Below, piece by piece: positions 1 to 6,908 of a stretch of DNA of 15,779 nucleotides. Both the position numbers and the translations under genes were made by a program. The notes below the pieces were generated by a model. It worked only from the letters and a program-made list of their open reading frames with translations, searched no databases and was not told the origin of the DNA. The first letter of the stretch is position 1, and each line of letters starts with the position of its first letter. This DNA comes from an uncultured Alphaproteobacteria bacterium. Lineage in GTDB: Bacteria; Pseudomonadota; Alphaproteobacteria; UBA9655. Location of the stretch: the NCBI GenBank assembly GCA_937967795.1, contig CALBSK010000048.1, positions 1 through 15,779 of the forward strand, read 5' to 3'.

Positions 1-30
1 GCTTTTTATGACTTTCTATCTAAAAAATTG

Positions 31-50
31 TCTCACTTCTATCTGAACTC
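31..50 (-). repeat. 20-base repeat, inverted copy of 6710-6729
   Basis: TCTCACTTCTATCTGAACTC is found here, and its exact reverse complement lies at 6710-6729. The match stops on both sides: base 30 and base 51 differ from their counterparts. A perfect 20-base match is very unlikely by chance in a window of this size. The distant copy sits just past the end of a decayed IS5-type transposase, so the repeat may be an IS terminus or a small dispersed element. The flanking sequence 1-117 contains no gene that I can recognise. Confidence 0.6.
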
Positions 51-117
51 GCTCAACACGGTATAAAGACGCGCCGTCACCATCTACCCCCTGGTGTCAT
101 TCTTGGCGAGATAAGGG

Positions 118-348
118 TTAAACATCCTTATCGATCGTAGCCTTGATCACATTTAAAGCCTCTCCATAGGTTTTAAAAACATAATCCTTCGTCATTTCAT
201 CTGATTTGCAATACTCCAAAACAAGCTTAGTGAGGTCAATAGCCCCTTGTTGTTGTACCTTAAAAAGTTCTGCTATGGTTTCCATTGACTCTATTCCATT
301 ATCTTCAAACCAATCTTCGAATTCTTCAAGCGACGGTTTCTCTTTCAT
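118..348 (-). CDS. Small acidic protein of unknown function
   Basis: This gene encodes 76 residues, mostly charged and probably helical, with an acidic N-terminal third (PSLEEFEDWFEDNG). There is no signal peptide or membrane segment, so the product is probably cytoplasmic. A GAGGAG ribosome binding site lies six bases before the ATG, which supports real translation. The gene is divergent from pstS, with a gap of about 130 bases. I do not recognise the family. The N-terminal region and the QQQGAIDLTKLVLEY segment could form a helical bundle of the phasin type, but that is only an impression and I do not claim a function. Confidence 0.65.
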   Translation of the reverse strand: MKEKPSLEEFEDWFEDNGIESMETIAELFKVQQQGAIDLTKLVLEYCKSDEMTKDYVFKTYGEALNVIKATIDKDV

Positions 349-395
349 TTTTAGCTCCTCATTTAATTATAAGCTGTGGGTAACCACCTTTTTAT

Positions 396-425
396 TTTAG
401 AGCATAAAAAAGATTGTTGTGTCAA
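396..425 (-). promoter_or_regulatory. Possible promoter of the small acidic protein gene
   Basis: The minus strand has a perfect TTGACA (420-425) and, after an 18-base spacer, TCTAAA (396-401), a 4/6 match to a -10 box. It lies about 50 bases before the start codon at 348. The -10 is weak. I saw no convincing PhoB box (paired CTGTCAT-like repeats) in 349-480, although the divergent operon is a phosphate uptake operon. Confidence 0.35.
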
Positions 426-480
426 AATATTTGGTTTTTTTATTCATTCTCTGCCATATTAAAAAAAGAGACGAGGGAAA

Positions 481-1452
481 ATGTTCAAAAAAGAGTTGAA
501 AATCAAAGCATTAGGACTTTTTATTTATTTTATGTTCCTTGCCCAACCCGTACAGGCGAAACTTCCCCTTCGTATCGTAGGCTCTTCAGCCGTCTTTCCT
601 TTTGCCGCTACAGTTGGAGAACACTTCAGCCATAAAACCCATGAACCGATCCCCCTTATTGAAGCTTTGGGGACAGGAGCGGGAATTAAGCTTTTTTGTG
701 GGGGTCTCAACGGACCTGATGGAGTGATCACATCAAGACCGTTCACTCTCGGAGAAAAAGAAAAATGTGAAATCCAAGGCATAAAATTTGAAGAGTTTAA
801 AATCGGACAGGACGGACTTATCTTTGTCCGAAGTAAGCGTGAACCCCCTTTTCTCTTGACTCTTCAGGATCTCACTCAAGCTCTTGCTGAAAAGATTCCG
901 CAAAATGGTACTTGTATCAAAAACCAATATAAAATGTGGGATGAAATCAAGAAAAGTTTCCCCAGCAGCCTCATTCGTATTTTAGGTCCCGCTCCTACAT
1001 CAGGAACTTATGATATTTTAGTAGAAAAAATTATCGGATCCTGTGGACCTTATCTCAGGCATGACGGAGCTTATATTGAAGCCCCTGCGAATGAAAACTT
1101 GATTATTCAAAAAGTCTTAAATTCTCCCCATACTATCGGCATTGTAACCTTTAGCTTTTACGTGCAAAATAACACACGTCTTCAGGCCTTCTCTATAGAT
1201 GGTGTGATCCCTTCTTTTGCCTCAATTCAGGAAGGGAAATATCCATTAAGCAGGCCTCTCTATCTCTATATTAAAACAAATGATCTTATCGCCTTTCCAG
1301 CACTTACAGCTTATGTATTAGAATTTATATCTATGGACGCAATTGGGGAAAGAGGATATTTGAGCGAAAAGGGGTTAATTCCGCTCTCTCCACAAGACCA
1401 AGAGATGATGCAAAAACGCGCCCAACATCTTAAACAAATGGAGGCCTCGTGA
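481..1452 (+). CDS. pstS: Phosphate ABC transporter, periplasmic substrate-binding protein PstS
   Basis: This gene encodes 323 residues, the usual PstS size. PstS binds inorganic phosphate in the periplasm and delivers it to the PstCAB importer. The first 26 residues form a signal peptide (charged MFKKELK, hydrophobic core, PVQA before K27). Family motifs are RIVGSSAVFPFA (31-42), GTGAG then FCGG (64-75), DGVITSRPF (80-88) and TSGTYD (173-178), which carry phosphate-contacting positions in characterised PstS proteins. ATG 481 follows GAGGG at a suitable distance. The stop overlaps the pstC start (GTGA). Identity is well supported by the motifs and by the pstC, pstA, pstB and phoU neighbours. 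Confidence 0.93.
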   Translation: MFKKELKIKALGLFIYFMFLAQPVQAKLPLRIVGSSAVFPFAATVGEHFSHKTHEPIPLIEALGTGAGIKLFCGGLNGPDGVITSRPFTLGEKEKCEIQGIKFEEFKIGQDGLIFVRSKREPPFLLTLQDLTQALAEKIPQNGTCIKNQYKMWDEIKKSFPSSLIRILGPAPTSGTYDILVEKIIGSCGPYLRHDGAYIEAPANENLIIQKVLNSPHTIGIVTFSFYVQNNTRLQAFSIDGVIPSFASIQEGKYPLSRPLYLYIKTNDLIAFPALTAYVLEFISMDAIGERGYLSEKGLIPLSPQDQEMMQKRAQHLKQMEAS

Positions 1453-2354
1453 GATCGGTCTGGCTTGAGAAATTCGTTCGTAGCTTTTTCTTCCTCTGCA
1501 CCCTAAGCGCGGTCGTCATTACAATCGGCATTATGGCGTCATTGATAGGCGAGGCTTTGCGTTTTTTTGGCCGAGTTTCCGTGGTTGATTTTTTATTTGG
1601 AGTGACATGGGCGCCTCATATTCTGCCTACAGGAGAAGCTGTGGGTTTTGGAGCCATTCCTCTTTTCACAGGCACTGCCCTAATTACCCTTATTGCTATG
1701 GTTGTGGCCATTCCTTGCGGAACAATGATTGCTATTTATTTATCAGAATATGCAACATCATCCCTTCGACAAATTCTTAAACCTCTTCTTGAAACTTTAG
1801 CAGGTATTCCTACACTCGTTTATGGATTTTTTGCAGTCTCCACCTTAGCTCCTTTTTTACAAAGCATAGCAGAACTTTTCCACATCACCGTTGCCGGTGA
1901 AAGCGCTCTTAATGCAGGGCTTGTCATGGGGATCATGATTTTACCTTATATGTCTTCTCTTTGCGAAGATGCTCTTCATACATTACCTACAAGTTTACGT
2001 GAAGGATCGATGGGGTTGGGTGCAACCTCTTTTGAAACGATCTTGAGGGTCCTTCTCCCAGCTGCCTTTCCTAATCTTATAGCAGCCTTTTTACTCTCAC
2101 TTTCACGTGCTATTGGAGAGACAATGATTGTGGTCATGGCCGCAGGACTTGCTGCAAACTTAAGCTTTAATCCCCTTCAAGCGGTCACAACAGTGACTGT
2201 CCAAATCGTAAATCTTTTAACAGGGGATCAAGAATTTGATAATGCCAAAACCTTGGCGGCTTTTGGGCTGGGGTTTGTTTTATTTATTCTAACTCTGTTT
2301 TTGAATATACTCGCCTTATATGGCGTCAAACGATACAAGAGGACCTATGGCTAA
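1449..2354 (+). CDS. pstC: Phosphate ABC transporter permease PstC
   Basis: This gene encodes 301 residues of inner-membrane permease and pairs with PstA to form the phosphate channel. It has about six hydrophobic helices. The cytoplasmic EAA loop is visible as PTSLREGSMGLGATSFETIL, followed by RAIGETM, which is characteristic of PstC/PstA. Start is GTG at 1449, overlapping the pstS stop as GTGA, so translation is probably coupled. The length is close to the 319 residues of E. coli PstC and lacks the long N-terminal extension seen in some alphaproteobacterial PstC proteins. Confidence 0.93.
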   Translation: MRSVWLEKFVRSFFFLCTLSAVVITIGIMASLIGEALRFFGRVSVVDFLFGVTWAPHILPTGEAVGFGAIPLFTGTALITLIAMVVAIPCGTMIAIYLSEYATSSLRQILKPLLETLAGIPTLVYGFFAVSTLAPFLQSIAELFHITVAGESALNAGLVMGIMILPYMSSLCEDALHTLPTSLREGSMGLGATSFETILRVLLPAAFPNLIAAFLLSLSRAIGETMIVVMAAGLAANLSFNPLQAVTTVTVQIVNLLTGDQEFDNAKTLAAFGLGFVLFILTLFLNILALYGVKRYKRTYG

Positions 2355-2583
2355 AAAACTCCCTTCCGAAGTCAATGATGATGAGAAAATTCATGTCAAA
2401 GTTGAAAGTTGGCACTGGGAAACACAATCTTCTCGATTTACATGGAAGCATGGATTAGCCATTGCTATCCTGCTTGCCGTTGCTATTTTATTTGCTTTCG
2501 GCTTTTTGATTGTTGCGGGTGTTATTCTTGTGGTAGGAATCATCTTGAATATCGTCTTATTTCTTTTCAAAAAGCTCTCATGA
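2347..2583 (+). CDS. Small membrane protein inside the pst operon, unknown function
   Basis: This gene encodes 78 residues from ATG 2347; AGAGGA lies just upstream. An in-frame ATG at 2320 would lie deep inside pstC and is less likely. The first 35 residues are polar (MAKKLPSEVNDDEK, then VESWHWETQSSRFTWKH). Residues 36-74 are an unbroken hydrophobic stretch with glycines at 36, 52, 58 and 64, long enough for two tightly packed helices (a hairpin). The protein ends FKKLS. It overlaps the pstC stop by 8 bases and shares an ATGA junction with pstA, so it is translated within the operon. Standard Pst systems have no such subunit. A role in assembly or regulation of the permease is inference from position only. 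Confidence 0.75.
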   Translation: MAKKLPSEVNDDEKIHVKVESWHWETQSSRFTWKHGLAIAILLAVAILFAFGFLIVAGVILVVGIILNIVLFLFKKLS

Positions 2584-3638
2584 TATCTTCTTTTACCAAA
2601 CGACATAGAAAGGAAAAATGGTTTCGCCGACTGGGGCTCGCCAGTCTCTTTCTGGCCCTTCTTTTTTTAGGGAGCATTTTTGGGGAAATTATTTACAAAG
2701 GATATCCAGCCTTTTTTAGGACTGTAATCGCAAGAGAAAGCGGACAAATAAGCCTTTTAAATCCTCATGCTCGTTATCATCTCAGCGAAGCACAAGAATG
2801 GATTATCGCCTCCGATGATGTGGATATGTATTATAAACATGGATACGTGGGAAAACAAACGCCAACCCAAATTCAAACAATAGAGGATCTCAAGAAACAA
2901 GGGCAGATCCGTCTTGTGTTTAATACGGCCTTTTTTACCCATTCTGACTCACGGGAGCCCGAACTTGCCGGGATCTGGGGAGCACTTATTGGATCTCTTC
3001 TTACCCTTTTTATTACTTTTTTAACGGCCTTTCCCTTAGGCATTGGGGCTGCCCTCTATTTAGAAGAATTTGCATCGAAAACCCGATTCATACATTGGAT
3101 TGAAGCGAATATTAATAACTTAGCTGCCGTTCCTTCTATTTTGTTTGGCCTTTTAGGACTTGTCCTTTTTATTCATTTTATGGGTCTTCCAAGGCCTTCT
3201 GCGCTGGTGGGAGGCTTAACTCTTGGACTTATGAGCCTTCCCGTCATTGTCGTTACCACCCGTGCGGCTCTCTCATCCGTTCCCACGGCCTTAAAGGAAG
3301 CAGCATTAGGGCTTGGAGCAACACCGCTGCAAGTTCTCTTTCACCATGTCCTCCCCACAGCCCTCCCAGGAATGATGACCGGCGTTATTTTAAGCCTTGC
3401 ACGTGCTTTAGGAGAAACAGCGCCTCTCTTAATGATTGGAATGGTCGCTTTTATTGGAACGCCCCCTTCTTCTTTTCTCGATCCGACAACCGTCCTTCCT
3501 GTCCAGATATTTAATTGGTCTCGAAGCCCCGAAATGGGCTTTGTGGAAAACACTTCAGGCGCTATATTGATTTTGCTTTTTATTTTAGTGCTTTTAAATG
3601 GAATTGCTATTTTCATCCGCAAACGATTTGAGTCATAA
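2580..3638 (+). CDS. pstA: Phosphate ABC transporter permease PstA
   Basis: This gene encodes 352 residues, the second permease half of the importer. I chose ATG 2580 (MISSFTKRHRKEKW), which overlaps the preceding stop as ATGA. The open frame extends further upstream, but the extra residues overlap the small membrane gene and look non-native. After the first membrane helix there is a periplasmic segment of about 100 residues (NPHARYHLSEAQEW to SREPELAG), matching the N-terminal region called DUF3333 that is common in proteobacterial PstA. The permease domain follows, with the EAA loop PTALKEAALGLGATPLQVLF and RALGETAPL. Identity is secure. Confidence 0.93.
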   Translation: MISSFTKRHRKEKWFRRLGLASLFLALLFLGSIFGEIIYKGYPAFFRTVIARESGQISLLNPHARYHLSEAQEWIIASDDVDMYYKHGYVGKQTPTQIQTIEDLKKQGQIRLVFNTAFFTHSDSREPELAGIWGALIGSLLTLFITFLTAFPLGIGAALYLEEFASKTRFIHWIEANINNLAAVPSILFGLLGLVLFIHFMGLPRPSALVGGLTLGLMSLPVIVVTTRAALSSVPTALKEAALGLGATPLQVLFHHVLPTALPGMMTGVILSLARALGETAPLLMIGMVAFIGTPPSSFLDPTTVLPVQIFNWSRSPEMGFVENTSGAILILLFILVLLNGIAIFIRKRFES

Positions 3639-3639
3639 A

Positions 3640-4398
3640 ATGGATTTCAAAATTGATGTCAAAAATTTGGATCTCTTTTATGGTGACAAACAAGCCCTTT
3701 TTAATATCAGCATTGGGCTGCCTGAATTTCAAACAACGGCCCTCATTGGACCTTCAGGATGTGGAAAAAGCTCTTTTTTAAGATGCCTTAACCGAATGAA
3801 TGACATTGTTCCTAATACTCGCATCCAAGGGCAAGTTTTATTAGATGGTCGGGACATTTATGCGCCTTCTATTGATGTGGTAGAATTAAGATCTTCTGTG
3901 GGGATGGTTTTTCAAAAGCCGAATCCTTTCCCTCGTTCGATTTATGAGAACGTGGCCTATGGTCCCCGTATTCATGGCCTTTTTAAGAACAGACGAGAGC
4001 TTGATGAGATTGTTGAAAAAAACTTAAGACGTGCGGGTCTGTGGGAGGAAGTAAAGGATCGTCTCTTCCAACCAGCTACACGCCTTTCAGGCGGTCAACA
4101 ACAACGTCTTTGTATTGCAAGAGCCATTGCAGTCAATCCCGAAGTTATCTTAATGGATGAACCCTGCTCAGCCCTTGATCCTATTGCAACTGCAAAAGTT
4201 GAAGAATTAATTGATGAATTGCGTGAAAAATTTACTATTGTTATTGTGACGCATAATCTCCAACAAGCTGCTCGTGTATCTCAAAAAACGGCTTTTTTTC
4301 ATAGTGGATACCTCGTTGAAGCAGGAGAGACAGGGGCTCTCTTTACAACCCCTCAAGATAATCGTACTCAAGGATATATTACAGGACGCTACGGATGA
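3640..4398 (+). CDS. pstB: Phosphate ABC transporter ATP-binding protein PstB
   Basis: This gene encodes 252 residues and is the ATPase that powers phosphate import at the inner membrane. Walker A is GPSGCGKS (37-44), the Q-loop lies in VFQKPNPFP (90-98), the ABC signature is LSGGQQQR (149-156), Walker B is VILMDEP (169-175) and the switch histidine is H205 in IVTHN. QKPNPFP and the C-terminal TQGYITGRYG are typical of PstB. I chose ATG 3640, two bases after the pstA stop, because it gives the usual family length. An upstream in-frame ATG at 3598 would overlap pstA by 41 bases. The stop overlaps phoU (ATGA). Confidence 0.95.
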   Translation: MDFKIDVKNLDLFYGDKQALFNISIGLPEFQTTALIGPSGCGKSSFLRCLNRMNDIVPNTRIQGQVLLDGRDIYAPSIDVVELRSSVGMVFQKPNPFPRSIYENVAYGPRIHGLFKNRRELDEIVEKNLRRAGLWEEVKDRLFQPATRLSGGQQQRLCIARAIAVNPEVILMDEPCSALDPIATAKVEELIDELREKFTIVIVTHNLQQAARVSQKTAFFHSGYLVEAGETGALFTTPQDNRTQGYITGRYG

Positions 4399-5084
4399 AT
4401 GACCATATCGTTAAAGCTTATGATCAAGAGCTAAAATCTCTTCATATTCTCATTCGCCATATGGGGGAACTCACGCTTGAACAGCTGGGCAAAGCTCTTC
4501 AATCGATTATAGACCATAATAAAGTTTTGGCACATGAGGTCATCGACCAGGATGATGAAATTAATCTTTTGGAAACAAAGGTAGACGCGCTTGCTGTACG
4601 GATTTTGGCGCTGCGTCAACCTGTCGCTTCTGATTTGCGTATGGTGGTGGCGGCTCTTAAAATCTCAAATCAAGTCGAACGCATTGCTGATTATGCGGCT
4701 AATATTGCAAAACGGACCTTGATGCTGCATGGAATGCAACTCTTCCCTGAGGTTAAAGAACTGCTCTCTCTCGTAGAAATTCCAAAACATATGATTGAAT
4801 TGGCTCTTACAGCTTTTGAAACATATGATGTTAATTTAGCTCTTAAGGTATGGCATATGGATCGAGAAGAAGATGAGCTTTACAATGCTTATCTCAGCAA
4901 GCTCTTTGATGAAATGATTATAGATCCTAAAAACGTTGGCCCTTGTACCCAACTTTTGTTCGCAGCTAAAAATATCGAGAGGATCGGAGATCAAGCCCAA
5001 AATATTGCGGAAGCTGTCTATACGATGGTGACGGGAAAACCTTTTAAAGAAAGTGATATTTTAAAAAATGCATCCGAAGTCTGA
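4395..5084 (+). CDS. phoU: Phosphate transport regulator PhoU
   Basis: This gene encodes 229 residues. PhoU is a cytoplasmic, mostly helical protein that links the Pst transporter to the PhoR/PhoB response and restrains phosphate uptake. It consists of two homologous three-helix repeats, each with the metal-binding signature: ERIADYAANI (95-104) and ERIGDQAQNI (195-204). ATG 4395 overlaps the pstB stop. AGGA lies eight bases upstream. No phoB or phoR gene is in the window, so the signalling partner must be elsewhere or missing. The last 17 bases overlap the start of tyrS. Confidence 0.94.
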   Translation: MNDHIVKAYDQELKSLHILIRHMGELTLEQLGKALQSIIDHNKVLAHEVIDQDDEINLLETKVDALAVRILALRQPVASDLRMVVAALKISNQVERIADYAANIAKRTLMLHGMQLFPEVKELLSLVEIPKHMIELALTAFETYDVNLALKVWHMDREEDELYNAYLSKLFDEMIIDPKNVGPCTQLLFAAKNIERIGDQAQNIAEAVYTMVTGKPFKESDILKNASEV

Positions 5085-6327
5085 CTTCTTAAACATTCTT
5101 AACGAGAGAGGATTTATCCACCAAGCCACGGATTTCGAGGCGCTCGATGTGCGCATGGCTCAAGGACCCTTAACAGCTTACATCGGGTTTGATGCGACCG
5201 CAAGCAGTTTTCACGTGGGAAGTCTTGTCCAAATTATGATTCTTTATTGGCTACAACAAACAAGCAACAAACCTCTTGTTTTATTAGGAGGAGGTACAAC
5301 TAAAATCGGCGATCCCACTGGCAAAGATGAGTCTCGCAAGCTTTTGAATGACGATGAAATTCAAAAGAATATAAAAAGTCTTTCCCGCGTTTTTGAGCGC
5401 GCTCTTACTTTTGGGAAAGGCCCAAAAGAGGCGGTTTTGTTGAATAACGCGAAGTGGATTGACACCTTAAATTACCCTGATTTTTTAAGAGACTATGGAA
5501 TCCATTTTACGATTAATCGGATGCTAACTTTTGACAGTGTGCGCCTGCGTCTTGATCGAGAACACCCCATGACGTTCCTCGAATTCAATTACATGATTCT
5601 TCAAGCTTACGATTTTCTTGAACTTTACAAACGCTATGAATGTTGTCTTCAAATCGGAGGGGCCGATCAGTGGGGAAATATTATTAATGGGGTTGACCTT
5701 GTTCGTCGCGTGAGCCATAAAACCGTCTTTGGTCTTACAACTCCCCTCATTACAACTACGAGTGGGGCAAAAATGGGCAAAACATCTCAAGGCGCTGTTT
5801 GGTTAAATGCGGATCTTTTGTCCCCTTATGACTATTGGCAATTCTGGCGAAATACGGAAGACAAAGACGTAGGACGCTTTTTAAGACTGTTCACGATTCT
5901 TTCTTTGAAAGAAATCACGAAACTGGAAAAATTAGAAGGCTCCGAAATTAATGAAGCCAAAAAGATTTTAGCGGATGCAGCGACCGCTTTTTTGCATGGG
6001 GAAGAAGCTGTACAGGAAGCACGTACAACGGCTCAAGAGCTTTTTGAAAACCATAGTTTAAATTTGGAAGAAGCCGTTCTTCCCACCATTGTCCTTACAA
6101 AAGAAGAACTTGAAACGGGAGTTCCTCTCATCGATCTTTTGTGCCGCTTAAGTTTAACAAATTCTAAAGGGGAAGCTCGACGGTTGATTGAAGGGGGAGG
6201 AGCAAGGCTCAATGATGCCCCTCTTAAAGATAAGCTTTTTAATCTTACAATTGCATCATTTGAAAGTCAGCCCATTCTTAAACTTTCCGCCGGAAAAAAG
6301 CGCCATGGGTTGATAAAGAAGAGATAG
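5068..6327 (+). CDS. tyrS: Tyrosyl-tRNA synthetase
   Basis: This gene encodes 419 residues, the usual bacterial TyrRS length. The enzyme charges tRNA-Tyr with tyrosine in the cytoplasm. The class I motifs are present: HVGS (49-52) for HIGH and KMGKT (235-239) for KMSKS. GGGTTKIGDPTGK and QIGGADQWGNI are diagnostic of TyrRS. The C-terminal part (about 350-415) is an S4 RNA-binding domain (SLTNSKGEARRLIEGGGARLND). ATG 5068 gives the expected N-terminus (SDFLNILNERGFIHQATDFE). It lies inside phoU, overlapping by 17 bases, so the gene is probably read with the pst operon. No strong ribosome binding site is seen before the ATG. Confidence 0.96.
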   Translation: MHPKSDFLNILNERGFIHQATDFEALDVRMAQGPLTAYIGFDATASSFHVGSLVQIMILYWLQQTSNKPLVLLGGGTTKIGDPTGKDESRKLLNDDEIQKNIKSLSRVFERALTFGKGPKEAVLLNNAKWIDTLNYPDFLRDYGIHFTINRMLTFDSVRLRLDREHPMTFLEFNYMILQAYDFLELYKRYECCLQIGGADQWGNIINGVDLVRRVSHKTVFGLTTPLITTTSGAKMGKTSQGAVWLNADLLSPYDYWQFWRNTEDKDVGRFLRLFTILSLKEITKLEKLEGSEINEAKKILADAATAFLHGEEAVQEARTTAQELFENHSLNLEEAVLPTIVLTKEELETGVPLIDLLCRLSLTNSKGEARRLIEGGGARLNDAPLKDKLFNLTIASFESQPILKLSAGKKRHGLIKKR

Positions 6328-6368
6328 ATATTTTGGGATCTCTTAATGAGGCGAATAAGTTTATTTCT

Positions 6369-6700
6369 GAGAAGCTGCTGCAAAAGGGTGAGCGCGAAGG
6401 GAGCGATCAACTTTTCGGATAAGAAAGGGGATAATTGGGAGGCTTTAGACCATATTTGTGTATTTTAAGGTATTTTGAGGGTTTTTGGTGTGCTTTAGGG
6501 CAAACTCTTAGATTTTAACGCCGGGTCAGAGAAACGATATAACCCAAATCTCAGATGTTCTCGAGGGATTTGAATAAGCCAATGTTATTGCTGATAAGGT
6601 TGTGATTCCAATACGATGATGAGCATTTCTATAAAGAACGGTATCGTGTTTTAATAAGTCGACCGTTAAAAACAGCGTAACGCATTAAAAATATTAAGAA
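6369..6700 (+). pseudogene. Decayed IS5-family transposase
   Basis: Fragments of an IS5-type DDE transposase can be read in order across several frames. 6375-6419 reads LLQKGEREGSDQLFG, the stretch before RSRGG in such enzymes. 6491-6514 reads ALGQTLRF, and 6515-6598 reads LTPGQRNDITQISDVLEGFE, then a stop, then ANVIADK. After a one-base deletion the next frame gives GCDSNTMM, where ADKGYDS would carry a catalytic Asp. 6621-6677 reads EHFYKERYRV then LISRPLKTA, from the C-terminal region. Stops and frameshifts make it inactive. The segment 6430-6490 is not readable as transposase and may hold a small insertion. The family assignment rests on remembered IS5 motifs. It starts about 40 bases after tyrS. 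Confidence 0.75.
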
Positions 6701-6709
6701 GATTTGAAT

Positions 6710-6729
6710 GAGTTCAGATAGAAGTGAGA
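6710..6729 (+). repeat. 20-base repeat, inverted copy of 31-50
   Basis: GAGTTCAGATAGAAGTGAGA is the exact reverse complement of 31-50. It lies about 10 to 30 bases past the last readable piece of the decayed transposase, a position where an IS right end would be expected. That it is an IS terminus is inference. The left end of this relic cannot be identified, so no terminal repeat pair can be shown. Confidence 0.6.
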
Positions 6730-6740
6730 GTCGTTAGTGG

Positions 6741-6803
6741 TGCAAGAGGGATGAGCGGAGCGCGCTCCCAAATAGCGCCGTAGCGAAGCTCATTCCTCTT
6801 GCA
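6741..6803. repeat. Long palindromic intergenic hairpin
   Basis: The 16-base arms 6741-6756 (TGCAAGAGGGATGAGC) and 6788-6803 pair completely, with one G-T wobble. Inside is a perfect 12-base palindrome, GGAGCGCGCTCC (6757-6768), and then GCGCCGTAGCG (6775-6785), so the element can form a branched structure. It lies between the convergent genes tyrS and metQ. It has no T-run beside the stem, so it is not a classic intrinsic terminator. A second hairpin at 13988-14044 has different arms but a similar GCGTAGCG core. It resembles the dispersed palindromic elements of Rickettsiales genomes. Confidence 0.8.
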
Positions 6804-6839
6804 GACAAAGGGAAAAAACTCTCTAGATTCCAGAACTTT

Positions 6840-6858
6840 CCCCGGATATAATCCGAGG
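6840..6858 (-). terminator. Weak hairpin downstream of metQ
   Basis: CCCCGGAT and ATCCGAGG form an 8-base stem with one mismatch around an ATA loop, 50 bases beyond the metQ stop. On the minus strand no T-run follows directly; a run of six T appears only about 20 bases later. It is a possible but weak transcription end for lysR-metNIQ. Confidence 0.3.
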
Positions 6859-6908
6859 TAAATGATTCTTGACGAGCCTATATTTTTAAAAATTGTTAAT
6901 TGGGTACC

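Noticed and set aside
349..480. PhoB box upstream of pstS
   Set aside because: I looked for paired CTGTCAT-like repeats and found only CTGTGGGTAACCACC, which does not fit the spacing or sequence.
525..782. Minus-strand frame opposite pstS
   Set aside because: It is the antisense shadow of a clear pstS gene, with no ribosome binding site and no family likeness.
2409..2579. Extended N-terminus of pstA (frame open from 2409)
   Set aside because: It overlaps the small membrane gene almost fully and has a Cys/Tyr-rich composition unlike PstA; the ATGA start at 2580 gives the normal protein.
6328..6908. Intrinsic terminator directly after tyrS
   Set aside because: No GC-rich stem followed by a T-run is present near the stop; the strong hairpin at 6741-6803 lacks a T-run.
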